Shown here piece by piece: positions 1 through 13,049 of a stretch of DNA of 64,000 bases. The DNA comes from Chimonanthus salicifolius. Lineage: Eukaryota > Streptophyta > Magnoliopsida > Laurales > Calycanthaceae. Numbering within the stretch: position 1 is the stretch's first letter; every line of letters begins with the position of its first letter. The notes below the pieces were generated by a model that saw nothing but the letters and a program-made list of their open reading frames with translations, was not told the origin of the DNA and did no database searches. The stretch spans positions 27,696,869 through 27,760,868 of the forward strand of contig CM023533.1 of NCBI GenBank assembly GCA_013350335.1, written 5' to 3'. The position numbers and the translations under genes were made by a program.

Positions 1-2340
1 TAATCTTCATTTTCGTCTTTTCTCATTTTGCAATTGAATTATGTTTAACTGCTTAATGAATCTGTATTTCGTAAATATATGGATTTTATTCTTGTTCAGG
101 TTGGGTTTCTAGTTGTCGGGATTCAGCAATGGATGCTGATATTTTCGTGAGATTTCATGGAAAATGCAGAATTTTATGAAAAATGTATTTCTTAGTTCTT
201 ACCATGGATTTTTTCAAAAATCGATGGAGTCATGCATGAAAAATGCAGCATGAATGAATTTTTCTTTATTAAAGATGAAGGTTTTTTCGTTCACTGTTAA
301 AAGAGTTAAGGTTAGCGAAATACTCCCAAGAGAGCTACTCTAATGAGACATGCCATTAAATGAATTATAGGTTCATATATTTGAGTTCATTTAATAGGTG
401 AGTAATGGATATAAAGTACATAAATGTTCACTCTGATAATCTAAGCCATGTAATGTTGACTTTTAAATTTCGATGAGTATAGGGCCACTTGTTTTTTAAA
501 GTTTAAAATTAAGGGATAGGATGATTAGATGGAGGTGAAATTTCATACACAAATTATTTATATGATCCTCTTTATATCACACCCAACTATGTAGGCCCTA
601 AGATCCATTTGATGGCATGTCTCGTTAGTGTCTCATTAGAAAAATTATGTAGGATTTTTGTTGTTTAAAAACTCAACTTTCACTCTAGTTTGAATCCTAA
701 TAAATGAAGTAACTTAGATGATGATGAAGACATCATGGGATGCCAGCATAGAAAGAAGCATCAAAAGTTAGATTTTTCCTCAACATGGTTGGATGATGAT
801 TTTGTGTATATTTCTAATATATCCAACCATGGATAATGACAAATGCAGCCATGGATAGCTCAGATTGGACGTTGATCAAGAAAGAATTTGAAGATTTGGC
901 TCGATTCATCCATTTACATCATCTAACTAATTTATTTATGGATTGTGACCTATTTGACCGTTGATCCAGTGCCATGTGGGCATTTGTTTTTGTTATCTTA
1001 TTAGTGTCATATTGTTCTAGTTTATATAGTTTCAAGATTGTTATGGGCTTGTATTTGTTTTTATGATTTTAGAGTGTCTATATGTGTGTTTTAAGTCACA
1101 CGTGTCTAGGGTTTTAAGAAAATCTCCGCTTTTATAAATGATTGTAAGATACACTTTTGAGAAATGAATGAATGAATGAATGAAGAAGTTCAAGTTGTTC
1201 CCATTTGCAGACCTGGTGTGACCCCTTCTGCCTCTTTGGTGTGAGGTACATAACCTTATGTAACTAAAGGTACAAATCCTTCTACTACTACTACTTTTTT
1301 TTTTCATCTTCTCAATCACTTTTTCTTTCCTTTCCTCTTCTTGTCTCTTTTTTTTTTCCCCACTTTTTCTCCTATATCTTATTTTTATCCCTTTTCATTT
1401 GAACTCTAACCCTAACCAAACTAGGACCCAACCCCACTATCGACCACCAAAGTCCTGTAGGAACCCACTAGCCAGTACAGACGTCCATACATGTACGCAC
1501 AACCATACGCACATGCACTTTTTTCCCTATTTTGCATCCCACCCTCTAGATCCCTATCTTAGACTTGTTGATCTAACCCAAACCTATTGTTTTAGCCTAT
1601 TTGAGACCCAATTTTGTCCAAGAATTGAAAAAATAACAAATCCTAATTCCTTTGATAAACCCTAGGTGGCCCCATAATTGTATTTCATCCCTTGAGTGAC
1701 TAGTTGTTAAATCTAGAAGACCTAAGACAAGGTTTGTTGTGACTTAATTAGTCTTTTGAGGGATTTTACATTGAAAGCCAACAATACAACCTTGGGAGCT
1801 TTATGTGTATGTGTCATTCTTCTTTTGAATCTCTTTAATTAATTGTGTATGTGAGTTTGCATAGTTTTTTGTAATATTTTTTGTTCAATATTAATTTCTC
1901 TCTCCCTAACATCTTATATGGATTATGAATATAGGTTGCATGTCACACTCTAGGATTCACCATATGCATTTTGCATTCTCATAACATTCTACGTCAAATG
2001 AGTTTCTAATTCAACTCACAAAAATTGGTATAAATCACTCACTGACTTGACTGGACACCCATAGAGTTGATTTACTTGGGTGAGTCGGCCAAGTCCCCCC
2101 TGTCCCCTCTTTTTTTTGGTAGTGTTACACTATGCTTGTGCTAGACATGTGATGCTATCACACGAAATGGTAAGAGACTGGATAATTTAGGGACTGGTGT
2201 GATTTTATTTTCGAATATAGTCTCATCATTTTTTCCTGTGAATGAAGGGTTTTATAGTAACTAGAACTTGTATTTGTGTGCAATGTGGTACAGTTGTTAA
2301 TGGTGGTTAATGACCTGTTTTGTTGGTTTCACTGTTTCAG
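1..2340. other. Non-coding sequence upstream of the first visible STT3 exon
   Basis: No STT3 exon and no other gene is recognised here. It would be intron if the N-terminal exons lie upstream of the window. It holds a fold-back repeat (339-629), an AATG tetranucleotide run near 1163-1182, pyrimidine-rich sequence around 1310-1390 and a short GACTTGACT/GAGTCGG-rich patch near 2040-2095. Confidence 0.5.
339..629. repeat. Fold-back repeat, possible miniature element
   Basis: About 25 bases at 339-364 (TAATGAGACATGCCATTAAA) return as a near-perfect reverse complement at 605-629 (TTTGATGGCATGTCTCGTTA), around 240 bases of AT-rich sequence. The layout fits a miniature inverted-repeat element, but I could not define clean ends or a target duplication. 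Confidence 0.5.
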
Positions 2341-3164
2341 TATCTTACGAAGAATAGAGTATATGACTTCTGGAACTGGTTTGATGATCGGACATGGTAT
2401 GTAGTGATTATAACTTTTCTGGAGAGGCCTCTTAGCATATTTATGATTTGCTAGTGTATATAGTTTAAACATTCTGAGGGTAATGATTCTCTCCTTCCTT
2501 TTTGTCCTAAGGTATCCTCTTGGTCGTGTCATTGGTGGAACTGTTTATCCTGGATTGACACTAACAGCGGGTTCCATATGGTGGTGGGTATTTCAGGTTT
2601 ATGCATGTTGTGCCTTTCAGAAGGATAACATGGAAGAAGGATAATGTGGGTTTTTTTTTGTCTTTTCTATCATCATCATCATCATAATTACTAGTATAGT
2701 GGTCTTCTTTGTTATTATCAGCCTTTAGAATGGTCTTTTCCTATTATAGAATTTGCTTGTCAGTTGTCAAGTTAGCCAAGTGTTTTTGGTGCATATGATT
2801 TTGAAATGCAGGGTGCTGAATAATTCGAACATTCCTCTATCTGTGGAAACTGTATGTGTCTTTGCTGCTCCACTATTCTCAGCAAATGTCTTGGGCTACA
2901 TACATGAACGAAAAGAAAAATACAACAAAACAATCCTCCTCCATTTCACTAAGAGGACCCCAACTCCCCTAACTCCCAAGGTTGGTGAGGTGAAAAGATT
3001 TCCAATGCTGGTCTTACCCAATCGATCCTTCTACCTTGCTTTTTTTTTTTCCCTTTCCGTCATAGCTAGGGTTACAAATCAGAAAAAAAACATACCTTTT
3101 ATATCAGTTTGGCCTTTCCAATGTTGCCATTAAGTATATAAAAAATAACGTCCATGTCCTCTGC

Positions 3165-3345
3165 ATGACTCGATTGAGTCAAGTCGAGTTGCTCGGCTGG
3201 GTTGATTTTTTTCCTTGACTCGATGAGTTGACCTAGTCAAGCAGAAACCTCGAGTGATTCTCGAGTTTTTCTTGAGTTATCCATTTTTCCTAGCGAGCCG
3301 AGTTGATTTAGCCGAGTCAGTCGAGTCAAGGTCGAGTTTTATAAC
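3165..3345. repeat. GACTCGA/TCGAGTC-rich element
   Basis: Dense repeats of GACTCGA, GAGTCAAG and CCGAGTC in both orientations give many short inverted repeats. This resembles the interiors of the GGGTC-type miniature elements near 22.7, 28.0 and 33.4 kb, but no terminal repeats were found, so it is probably a degraded relative. Confidence 0.4.
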
Positions 3346-3849
3346 TATGATTTAGACAATTTAATTTTTAGACTTGGGATGATATTAAGTAATTATGTTA
3401 GGTTGGGTAAAAAACTGGTTTGTAGTTATCAAGTGGATATGGTTGTGTCACCCATTTGAGATAGGTTGAATGATTTAAATATGCCTTTAAAAAAAAAAAT
3501 TAAAGAAGGAAGCTTCCTAGGATTTTGACATCGTATCAAGTATTCTATGGACGGTTAAGACTATACCTTTGAATTTACCTTCCTTATTGTTGGTTACCAT
3601 TTTTATATGTTTAATTTTTTATTGTACTTTATTTATTAATTGCACAACCCTTTTACTGCAGAAAAGATGCATACATGTCGCAAATCTTGCACAATATCCA
3701 TGCATGTTGTGCATGCGTGCACGTGTGGTTGCATGTAAGAAACATGCAGTCTTGGCCAAATGGGCCCATCATGGTCCCTTTTACACCCCTCCCCACCTCA
3801 CACCCACCCACCCCTGTGAAATGGATCCTTATCCACACTAAGTTACATC

Positions 3850-4265
3850 CACCATTGGATTAAACTCATGCCCTATGGCACTGTTAATCTTTAGGACGTT
3901 AAAAAACATGGCTTTATTAATCAAATCAAGTACATTTTTTTTAGTCTCGTAATCAAGCTTAGACCTTTTCAATGAACATATTCATATGGTCCCATGTGGG
4001 GCCACATAGGTGTGCAAAAGTGGCTGCATGGAATACACACCCACTCTGATTTTCACCCATCCTTGGACTTAAAGCTCATGCCCTTGGCAGTTGGCAGTTT
4101 AATCTTTAGGATCTTAAAAAAACATGACCTTACTGATTCAATCAAGCTGATTTTTATAGGCCAAATAGTCTAGCTTAAATATTTATAATGAACCCATTCA
4201 TGTGGTCTCATGTGGGCCTACATAGGGTGTGCATGAGTGGTCGCATGGAATGTTCACACATAGTG
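3850..4265. repeat. Diverged tandem repeat, about 210-bp unit, two copies
   Basis: The order of motifs CTCATGCCC, TTAATCTTTAGGA, AAAAAACATG, AATCAAGC, CATATGGTCCCATGTGGG and GTGTGCA...GCATGGAAT occurs twice, offset by about 210 bases (for example CTCATGCCC at 3865 and 4075). The copies differ at many positions, so the duplication is old. Confidence 0.6.
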
Positions 4266-5129
4266 GGTGAACCAAGGTGCTTACCTCAATAAGGTCACTA
4301 CAAATCTATGCAGCAAAGTTAAAATTTAAGTGAAATACTCAAGTCAACCCTCAATTGAAAGTTAATGTCTGTATTTTCCCTCTCCAAATTCCGTCATGTT
4401 AGTTAAATTTCAAAAAAAAATTGTAGTGTTAGTTGTAATTCCCTTATTCTTAGTCGTTTGGAAGAGCCCAGCTCATCTATGTAACTATATTGCCCCATTT
4501 GGCCTATTAGATAGAATCCCTTTTTTTTTTGTTTTGTGAACGATTTGGAATTTTCTAAAATTTAGTCATTTGAAAGAAATTTGTCATCAAGTTTGAATCC
4601 ATAATTAGAAATTCAAACATGTAGCTTACATATTTATTGAAATTCCTACAATTTGCCTAAGATTTAGCCTCACTTCTTAAGCATGAGCACTAATTTTTGG
4701 AGGATCATTTTAAAACAAGTCACATGGAATGCCATTGGGACCTATAGACCCACAAACAAAGTTGAGTACCATAAACCTTGCAAACAGGACCAATTTGGTC
4801 TTCATAAAACATCATAGCCAGATAAATCAATCTAAGACTATAATTATTAACTATTATTGGTTTTATTTCGCCCATCTATTTCTTGCTCATAGATTGGTCA
4901 ACTAGTAACACAATAAAATCAATTCAGTTAGACACTTAAACCATGTACTTTTCATCAATCAGAGATTGTGGGGTCCATTGAAATGCCACATGTTTTATCT
5001 CCAAATTGCCTTCTGTCATCTCAAAAGTTTATCTGGCTGTTGGATTGGGTCAATTCAAATTGAGCCTTTCTTCAACTTTGGCCCTGTATACTTTAGTTTT
5101 TTGTTCTCACCCCCCCTCCCCCTCCTCCT

Positions 5130-5134
5130 CCTCC

Positions 5135-5180
<46 letters not shown>
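5130..5180. repeat. Compound microsatellite (CCT)n(CT)n(AT)n
   Basis: Runs of CCT, then CT, then about eleven AT dinucleotides follow each other directly. This is low-complexity sequence; open frames over it are artefacts. Confidence 0.85.
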
Positions 5181-5182
<2 letters not shown>

Positions 5183-8003
5183 GGCGAGAATTCGTATTCG
5201 AAAGGCCATGGTGTTTAGAGGTTGTGCCCAGCTGGAGTTGGTCCCTCCCCCTAAGCCCCCTTCTAGTTCTCTTTCATGAGCGAATCGGGCCCTTAGTTTG
5301 GATAGTTCTCCTCTGTGAGCGTTCCACCTAAGGGAGTGAGTTGTAAAGATTTGACTCTTGTCTGAGTAAGCGCTTGCTTCACATCCTGGAATTGACTCTA
5401 ACAATCCACCTTCGCGCGTGAGTTGGAGATGGGTGGTGATCTGAGTAGCGGGAGAAAGTGATTTATGATCTCGCATGCTTAGGAAATTTGCATTTCTTTG
5501 ATTTTCCATACATGGTGTAAATGAAATTCTTTTTGCAAATGTAGCCCAATTCATCACACAAAAAAGAACCACCCGTCGAAACTATGTTTGACAACAACAT
5601 TTTTGTTGATGTTACTAACTGAAAAGAGATGTAGATGTAAATACATCCATGAGGACCAGAGAACCTCCAGTCCCCCACCCCGACCTACTTTTTTTTTAAA
5701 AAAAAAAATTGCTTCATGTTGGGATCTGGCACAACTCTGGGGTTGGGAAGGATGGTCTTGGACTGGATTAGGAGTGGACCAAATTTCAGCTCACTTCCTC
5801 AATCTTTAGACCTTCATTTCAGGAGTCCAAAGATTTAAGGAACTTCTGTTGGTCCAAGTTTCTAGCGTTTTCAAAACAATATATGCAGTAGGGTTATGGC
5901 TGTAAAATTGGGTTATAGACAAATTCATAGGGGAGACTCTGGGTTTTTTTCCTTCTTTGGAATGGGGTTGAATTGGGTAGGATAGAGGTGTATGAATGCG
6001 TTCATAGTCCAAAGGTGGTTCCTGCAACTAAAAAAAGGAAAGGGAGGATGTTGCACCATGCAACTGTTTGCCTAGGTCATTTGCTTATATCATATGTATT
6101 CATGTTTACAAATCATATCATTCAAGTCAGATGGTTGGCAATTATCACCACAGGTACTGTACAACCATTTTAATGTAATAAGTTAATCTCATATTTAACA
6201 ACGATAGACTACAAATCCAGTTTCACTGACAACATTATGTATGAAATGATAATCATGCTCCACCTTGTTGGTTTTGATGGCCGGGTTTAATTTCTGGTGA
6301 TCCCTTTCAGCAACAGTATTGCCATATTTTCAGCTGAGTTTCTTGTAAAAGGGAAGTTCTTTGTTTGAGCATATTGAGGCTATACTATATTATCCACTAA
6401 ACCTTTTTTTTAAAGAACATTCTTGATATTTGTAGGGTCGATCTTCTGTGTACATATTGTGTGTTTCTGGTGTCATCAATTATATCTTCTCTATTTTAGA
6501 ACGTGATTGTGCCATTTTAAATCTCATTATTTACTAGTATTTATCTTTTTGTTCTATCAGAAGTTCCATTCAGAACATTCTAGTTTATTGTTTTTCAAAA
6601 GAACAATCTAGTGAACTGTCAAGTGTGAGAGTTCTAGAAGTTTTGGGTATTGCCACCTAAATAATTAGTCTTGCAGACCTAAAACATCTTTAAAGCCTCT
6701 ATTTTTCCTGTTCCATTGAGTTCATATTTCACTTGTGCAGGCATGCTTTCTACCCTTGTCTGATGCAAGCTCCTTTGTCATACTTTATTTAGTAACGTCA
6801 GTATATTTTTCAGGAGTCATGGCGAGAATTTTGATAAACATTTACTTGTTTCTCCTTTCCTACTCTTTTTCTTCTATAGTCCTTATCACAAGAACTCTTT
6901 TCTGGTTTTTCAGGTCCAGCTTATGCTTGTACTTGCTCCGGTTGCGTGCATTATGTTTGGAATTGCTCTTTTTGAGGCCTTTGATTTTTTTACACAATCC
7001 GTAAAATTCGATCATCTGGACTGCTACTTAATCCCCCTTCTGTTGTAAGTCCTTGCCATATGTTCTTGCCACCACTTATTCTTTTAACTTTTTGGTGAGT
7101 TGAATTTTTTGCTTTGGAACTAAAATCTCGAGCTATGCTGTTAACCTTGAAGGCAGGGGATACAACTTTTGGAAATGTTGCACCTGAAAATGATGTAGTA
7201 AAGGCTGATAAGAACTCAGCTGGTTTTAAATCTGAAGAGGTTACAAAGGAGTGGCCCTCGAAAAAGAACAAGAGAAAGGAAAAGGACAGTGTAGAGAAGG
7301 CTCCTGTTAAAGCAAAACCTGGGAAGAGGCTTCTTGTTTTGCCTTTGGAGGCATCTGCCCTTGCTGTTGTCCTACTGATTATAATCGGTGCATTTTATGT
7401 GATATGAACCACCTGTTCTGCATGATGTAGGTATTTGTAGATAATATCTATTTCTTGATATTTGCCTTCGTTCTACATTTTCATTCCACATCTCTGCTTG
7501 TATTCTACTTGTTCATTTGTTCTGTCTATTTGTTTATCATTAATTAAAATGCTTGCGTCAATCTTTTTTTTTTCTTGAACTGATAATTTATTGATAAAGA
7601 GAACCAGAAGTGCAAAGATAACAGCAAGAACAAATACACGTTGGGGATATGATAAAGCCCTAGCAGCAAGAAAAATATACCCAATCAGAAACTCAAAGAA
7701 CATTCTCTCCTCTACCCGAATACCAATAAATTCTTTCCAAGCTCAAAATAAGTCTGATTTTTTTATCCCGATCATGCTGCTTGTTATTCCCCCATTTCAT
7801 TTCCTTTGGTAATTCTTCAATTGAATTTTAATATATGTATTTACATAATTCTCTTGCAGGTTCATTGTGTCTGGGTAGCTGCAGAGGCTTATTCAGCCCC
7901 TTCAATTGTTCTAACATCTCGTTCACATGATGACATGCATGTTTTTGATGATTTCCGAGAGGCATATGGTTGGCTACGCCATAACACAGAGGTGGATGAT
8001 AAG

Positions 8004-11000
8004 GTGTGTCTTTATTATTGGATTTTTCTAAAGAAGCTCCTATGTTTAAATTTATTTGAAAGATGCCCCTGTGTTTTCTATATTTCTAAAAGGGAACCTA
8101 ACTTTTGTTAAAAATTCTAAAAATGCACGTTGACATGTTGACTAAAGGTCAGCTTCCCTTTGAATTTTTTTATGCTTGTTGGCAACAATTTACATTATGT
8201 GAAGTATTCTATGGAGCCCACATGAGGTCACCCATCTTTCCAATTGCACCCGCTACATGTCATGCACTTGGCATGCCCTCAATTTTGTCATGATTAGAGT
8301 TAAGCTTGCCCTTGGATTGGAACAGAGTTTCATTGTCATTATTGATTCTTGACCTTTCAAATCCATACCTATAATCATCTAGTAATTAAAAAAGGTTGTC
8401 ATTACTCTATTGTCTTAATTGGTGTTGACTTCTAAGTTGGCCCCACACTGTACATCTAAATGACAGAATAACATCAATTGATTATTATTTAGCATGGTCA
8501 AGGGGCTACTTCAAAAAATTTACCAAATGTTAGGGGACTTTTTAAAACTATGGAAAATATTAAAATTTCTTTCAAACCACTTTTTTAGAAAAAAAACTTT
8601 CATTATTTATTTTGCTCATACATTCAATTTTTTTCTTTGTACCTTGAGCATTTGCTAATTTAGTGCCACAAAATTTGATAGTTGCTTTAGATCCTGGGTT
8701 CCATGGGTACAATTAACAATGTTGGAGTCTGACACGTGTGAGGTGTCAGACTTGGCAAACAAAAAAAAGGACTTAAGCACTTGGCACTATATAAAAATAA
8801 ATTTAAGTTTATTTTTAATGAAAATAGCACTTGTAGAAAATAATTTACTACAACACTAGTTCTAATATAAACAATCAAGTGACTAATATATCAATATTTT
8901 AATTTGGTTTAAATAGGAGAAAGGTGTGGTAATATTTTAGTCACCTTGGGAAACAATGTTAAAAGCCCTAGAAGTGTCCATAAAAAATCCGTCAAGAGTC
9001 CGACATGGATGCATCACATATTTTGAAGAGTTTGTGCAATGTAGTTTCAGATCTAGTGTTGGAAATGACTAATTGAGAAATGTAATTGTGGTTGAATTCT
9101 TATCTTTTTCTTAGTTTGTAGGTCACAAGTTTTCTCTTTTGCAAGGGCTAATATTTTGTTCTACAAGAATTATGTAGTCTAGCGCAAACAAACACTGCAA
9201 ATTTCGGCCAACAATGTTTATTGGTAGTTTCAGCCAAGGCTCCAAATTTTCAAGTAAAAATTGGAGAAAAATTCCAGGACTAAAATTGCAATAAATTTCG
9301 AATTTTGTCTCTATAAGAAATCAAAGTTGGAGAGAAAGGAAAGTAAAGATTGATCACCAATCAAATTAATATGAAATCGGCCCAATTATGTATGGGAATC
9401 CGAAATTGATTAGAGAGCTACAAGTTTCACTCTCAAGGAAGAAAATTCAAAGCTCAAACCTTCCCTAGGTCGAATTTTTTCTCTGTAGGAAAATTGATCA
9501 AAGGCTTCAATCAATTTAAATTTCCACAAAATTATAATTAAATTAATTAATTTAAAAGTGCAACATGAAATTCAAAAATTACATAAATTAAATTAATTAG
9601 AAGCAAAAAAAAATTGCAAGAAAATTCAAATCAAAATCAACTTGCCAAAGAATGAAGAGAACCCTAAGCTTCCAAGCTTTAACTGATGAAAATCTGAATT
9701 GTAAAATGCTTTGATCGACCAAGGGGTCCCTTTTATAGAGTTAAAATGCATCCATAAAAAGGAAAAAAACCTTGAAGGAGGTACACACCCTAGGGTTTCC
9801 CTCTCTCGTGTTTGCTAATTTCAACACATTCAATCACCTTATGCCATGTGGCATTTATTACATTATTATTAAAAAAATAAATAAACAGAATTTCCTAAGA
9901 GGAGGTGGCGCCCAAGCATGCTAAGAGAGGAGAGATTTGCTTCCACCAAAATATGGATTGGAATCTTCTAAGGAGGTGGAAGTGAATCCAATAACTCTTC
10001 CTTGTACTCCAAGAATGGGCCTCTTTCTTGAGCCAAATCAAGTAAAAAAATGTGAAATTAAGAGCCTGTACCAACCCACAAGCCAATTATTTTAATGTTT
10101 TGGGCCCAAATGGAACCTTCAGTGTGCCCTTTTTAACATCTTCAAATTTCTTTCGTGCTACGAACGGCATTTCCACCATCTCTTCATTTAATTGACCCAT
10201 ATCTTTCATCAATTTTTCTTACTCTTGATCCATGATGATTAAGGTGTCCTCATCAAATTATTTTTGTGTCTTTTTTATTTTTTATTTTTTGAATGATAAT
10301 GAAAAATTATTAATGATAAAAGTGCATCCATACTTGTAGAAAGAAACCTTTTCACAGAAATAGACATCATCAATAACTTAGTACCTGATATTTCTTGTAT
10401 TTCTAATGAACTTCTTAGTTGGTGTGCTTGAGACAAGAGCAAGCTGATGCTGTTCAATGATGAAATTATTACAGAATTATGCTTCACATTCTCAATGTGA
10501 TCTTCTTGATCCCTGCAAGTGAGCAAGTAGGATTCATTGCTGTCAAGAAGTCTGTGTCTAAAGGAAAAAGGGGCCTTGAACCATTCTTCGTTGTTACTGT
10601 AATCATGAATCAGAACATTGATCTACTTAAACGTGTCAACCCTTTCCTTCAAACAAAGGGTCTTTGAATAGATGAGTTAAGTGAAGTTAGCTGGTGGATA
10701 TTAATCTCCAACACCCACAACACGCAGACAGATATAAAATGTTGTGAATAAAACTAAAATAATTCAGGCCTATTTAACCAAAAACAGTTTCAAGGTTTGC
10801 AAATTGATCTTTAGCCATTAGGCCTTGTTTAGCTTGATCTTCCCCATTAGAGGGCATAGTCATTTAGATATATTTCTTAGACCTTTTGTCAGTATTAGCA
10901 TCACAAAAAGCTTGTTGCTGCTAAGGTGCCTAAAATTGAATTAAAAGATGACCGATAAACTTTAGCTTTCCATGTTATTTAAAAAGGGAAAAATATATTA

Positions 11001-11568
11001 GCCTTTGACGAAATGATTTCTCTTCTCTCTTAAGAATATTTTGTTGCCATTGCCTAATAAATCAAAACCAGATCCTGGCTCTTTCTAAACATTTGGTTGG
11101 TTAATGTAAAAGGATCCTTTACTTTGGTAATGAAACATAGGAATGGAATCCTTTTACATTGACAGTGAAGAAATGAGGAGGAAATTTTCTCATACTTTTG
11201 TATTTAATGGTAGACATCTTATTTAATAGGTAAAAAAGGTAAATCTTACTCGTTCATTTGATAAAAAGATGTTTCTGAGTTTGCATAAATGTTCACTTTT
11301 TTGTTTTTCAATTTAATCTGAGTTCACATTTTGGCAACTGAAGATGTAGACAGTGGCTATTCTTTTTCTTTTTTCTTTTCCATTTTTTTAGAATTATGCA
11401 AATGAGTATCATTGCATGTTTCAAACAGTGCTTGTGTGTACCAATTGTCTGTAATGTCAATTTATATGTCTCATTGTCCGAATTGCTTATGTTGTTTCTG
11501 CTGGATTACTATGGCCTGTCTAGTTTTTTATCAACTATGCATTTTTACTCATGCAATGTTCTGCACAG
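8004..11568. other. Long STT3 intron with unclassified insertions
   Basis: The sequence lies between two well-preserved STT3 exons whose phases match, so it was one intron. It holds AT-rich anonymous sequence; about 9050-10260 reads like non-coding retroelement sequence (a TTTTATAGAG box near 9734, repetitive AATTAATT), but no LTR pair, primer site or protein domain was identified. A short inverted repeat (AATGTAAAAGGATCC and its complement) sits at 11104-11160. Confidence 0.45.
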
Positions 11569-12894
11569 GTTGCATCTTGGTGGGACTATGGTTACCAAAC
11601 AACTGCAATGGCCAACCGCACTGTCATAGTTGATAATAACACATGGAATAACACTCATATTGCAACTGTTGGTACAGCTATGTCTTCTTCAGAGAAGCCG
11701 GCTTGGGAGATTTTCAACTCCCTGGATGTAAAATTTGTACTTGTTGTTTTCGGAGGTAAATTCCTTTTGTAATTTGCAAGAATATTTGTGCCTGTGGGCA
11801 CTAATAGAGGAAATAATCAATACACGGAATACTTGTGATTTTCAGGTCTTATTGGCTACCCAAGTGACAACATAAATAAGTTTCTGTGGATGGGTCACAT
11901 TGGAGGTGGTGTCTTTCCTCACATCAAGGAACGTGATTACCTTGTAAGTCACAATATTCAAGATGTGCTTTGTCGAGTTCTTCTTGTTTAATTTTTCAAT
12001 TAGATCAAATCACATTCAAGTTACTCTTCTAGTTGAAAGTTTTTTGAAATCTTGATTATGTTTTTATTTTGATAATGAAATGAAGTTCTGTCCATATTAT
12101 ATAGACAATCAAAGCATTTTCTATAATTTGGAGACGATTTAGATATTTTTTATTGTTTTAGTGGAGGCATCTTTCACTGCACAGTCTACTTTTATACCTT
12201 ACAACTTTGCAGATGTGCACGTGCACGCACAGTTTGTAATGTTACCTCACAACAAGATGGTTCTGCATTGATTGTTTGAATCTTAACATCTAAATTATGT
12301 GTATGTACATCTCAAAAGTAAAAGTAAGCACATGTTTTTATGTACATATGATATATTACCTCACATCATGATGGTTCCATAGCCATTGTTTGAATCTTAA
12401 TTTGTAGTGTAATGTCACCCTCTTTATGTATGTGGGTCATACTTTCGATATAGATGAATACTTTACAAGATATACATATATACCAGCCTATGAATGCATG
12501 GATATGTGGTGTTTGAAGTGCATGCATTCTTTGCTCCTCTTTTTTAATATTAACTTGCCATAATGTGCCCCTTATCAATTGGTAATAATAGTATGCCATT
12601 ATTTGTCTCTCGCCAATTGGTCGATTATTCATCTGAGTTCCAGCCATTCATGCTAACAAGCACAAATGTACTACTTTTTATTTCTTTTCTTTTGGTGTTG
12701 GGCGTGAATTGAGCCGTTAATTATATTTGTTTTTGTGAAATGTGCTAAAGAGGAACGGTCAGTACCGGGTCGATTCTCAAGCGACTCCAACGATGCTTAA
12801 TTGTTTGATTTATAAACTCTCTTATTACTGGTAACTTGCATTTTTTTTATTCCCTCGTTGATTTTCCACCTAAAATTTATTTAATTGGAATTGA

Positions 12895-12899
12895 TGTAA

Positions 12900-12933
<34 letters not shown>

Positions 12934-12934
12934 G
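12895..12934. repeat. (CT)n microsatellite at a splice acceptor
   Basis: A CT run of about 30 bases lies just upstream of the acceptor of the STT3 exon beginning at 12965 and may have served as its polypyrimidine tract. Confidence 0.7.
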
Positions 12935-13049
12935 TTGTTTAGATTACAAGAAATATTTCAATAGATTTGTGGCAGATGGTAAGGGCCTTCATAGTGTAAG
13001 ACAGACTCAGATTGGCAAGAAATATTTCAAGCTAACCCATTTTGAAGAG

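Larger units (their letters stand above)
2905..6740. other. Inserted or rearranged sequence replacing the missing STT3 exons
   Basis: This stretch occupies the place of the exons that should encode the central membrane part of STT3. No STT3 coding similarity was seen in it. It contains a GAGTCGAGTC-rich patch (3165-3345), a two-copy tandem repeat (about 3850-4265), a CT/AT microsatellite (5130-5180) and a moderately GC-richer block (5180-5460) of unknown origin. Confidence 0.5.

Noticed and set aside
5093..5572. 159-codon minus-strand frame
   Set aside because: Part of it is the CT/AT microsatellite (repeats of Tyr-Ile and Gly), and the remainder has no recognisable similarity.
10275..10667. 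Overlapping open frames on both strands near 10.3-10.7 kb as a gene
   Set aside because: They lie inside the STT3 intron, and I recognise no domain in either translation.
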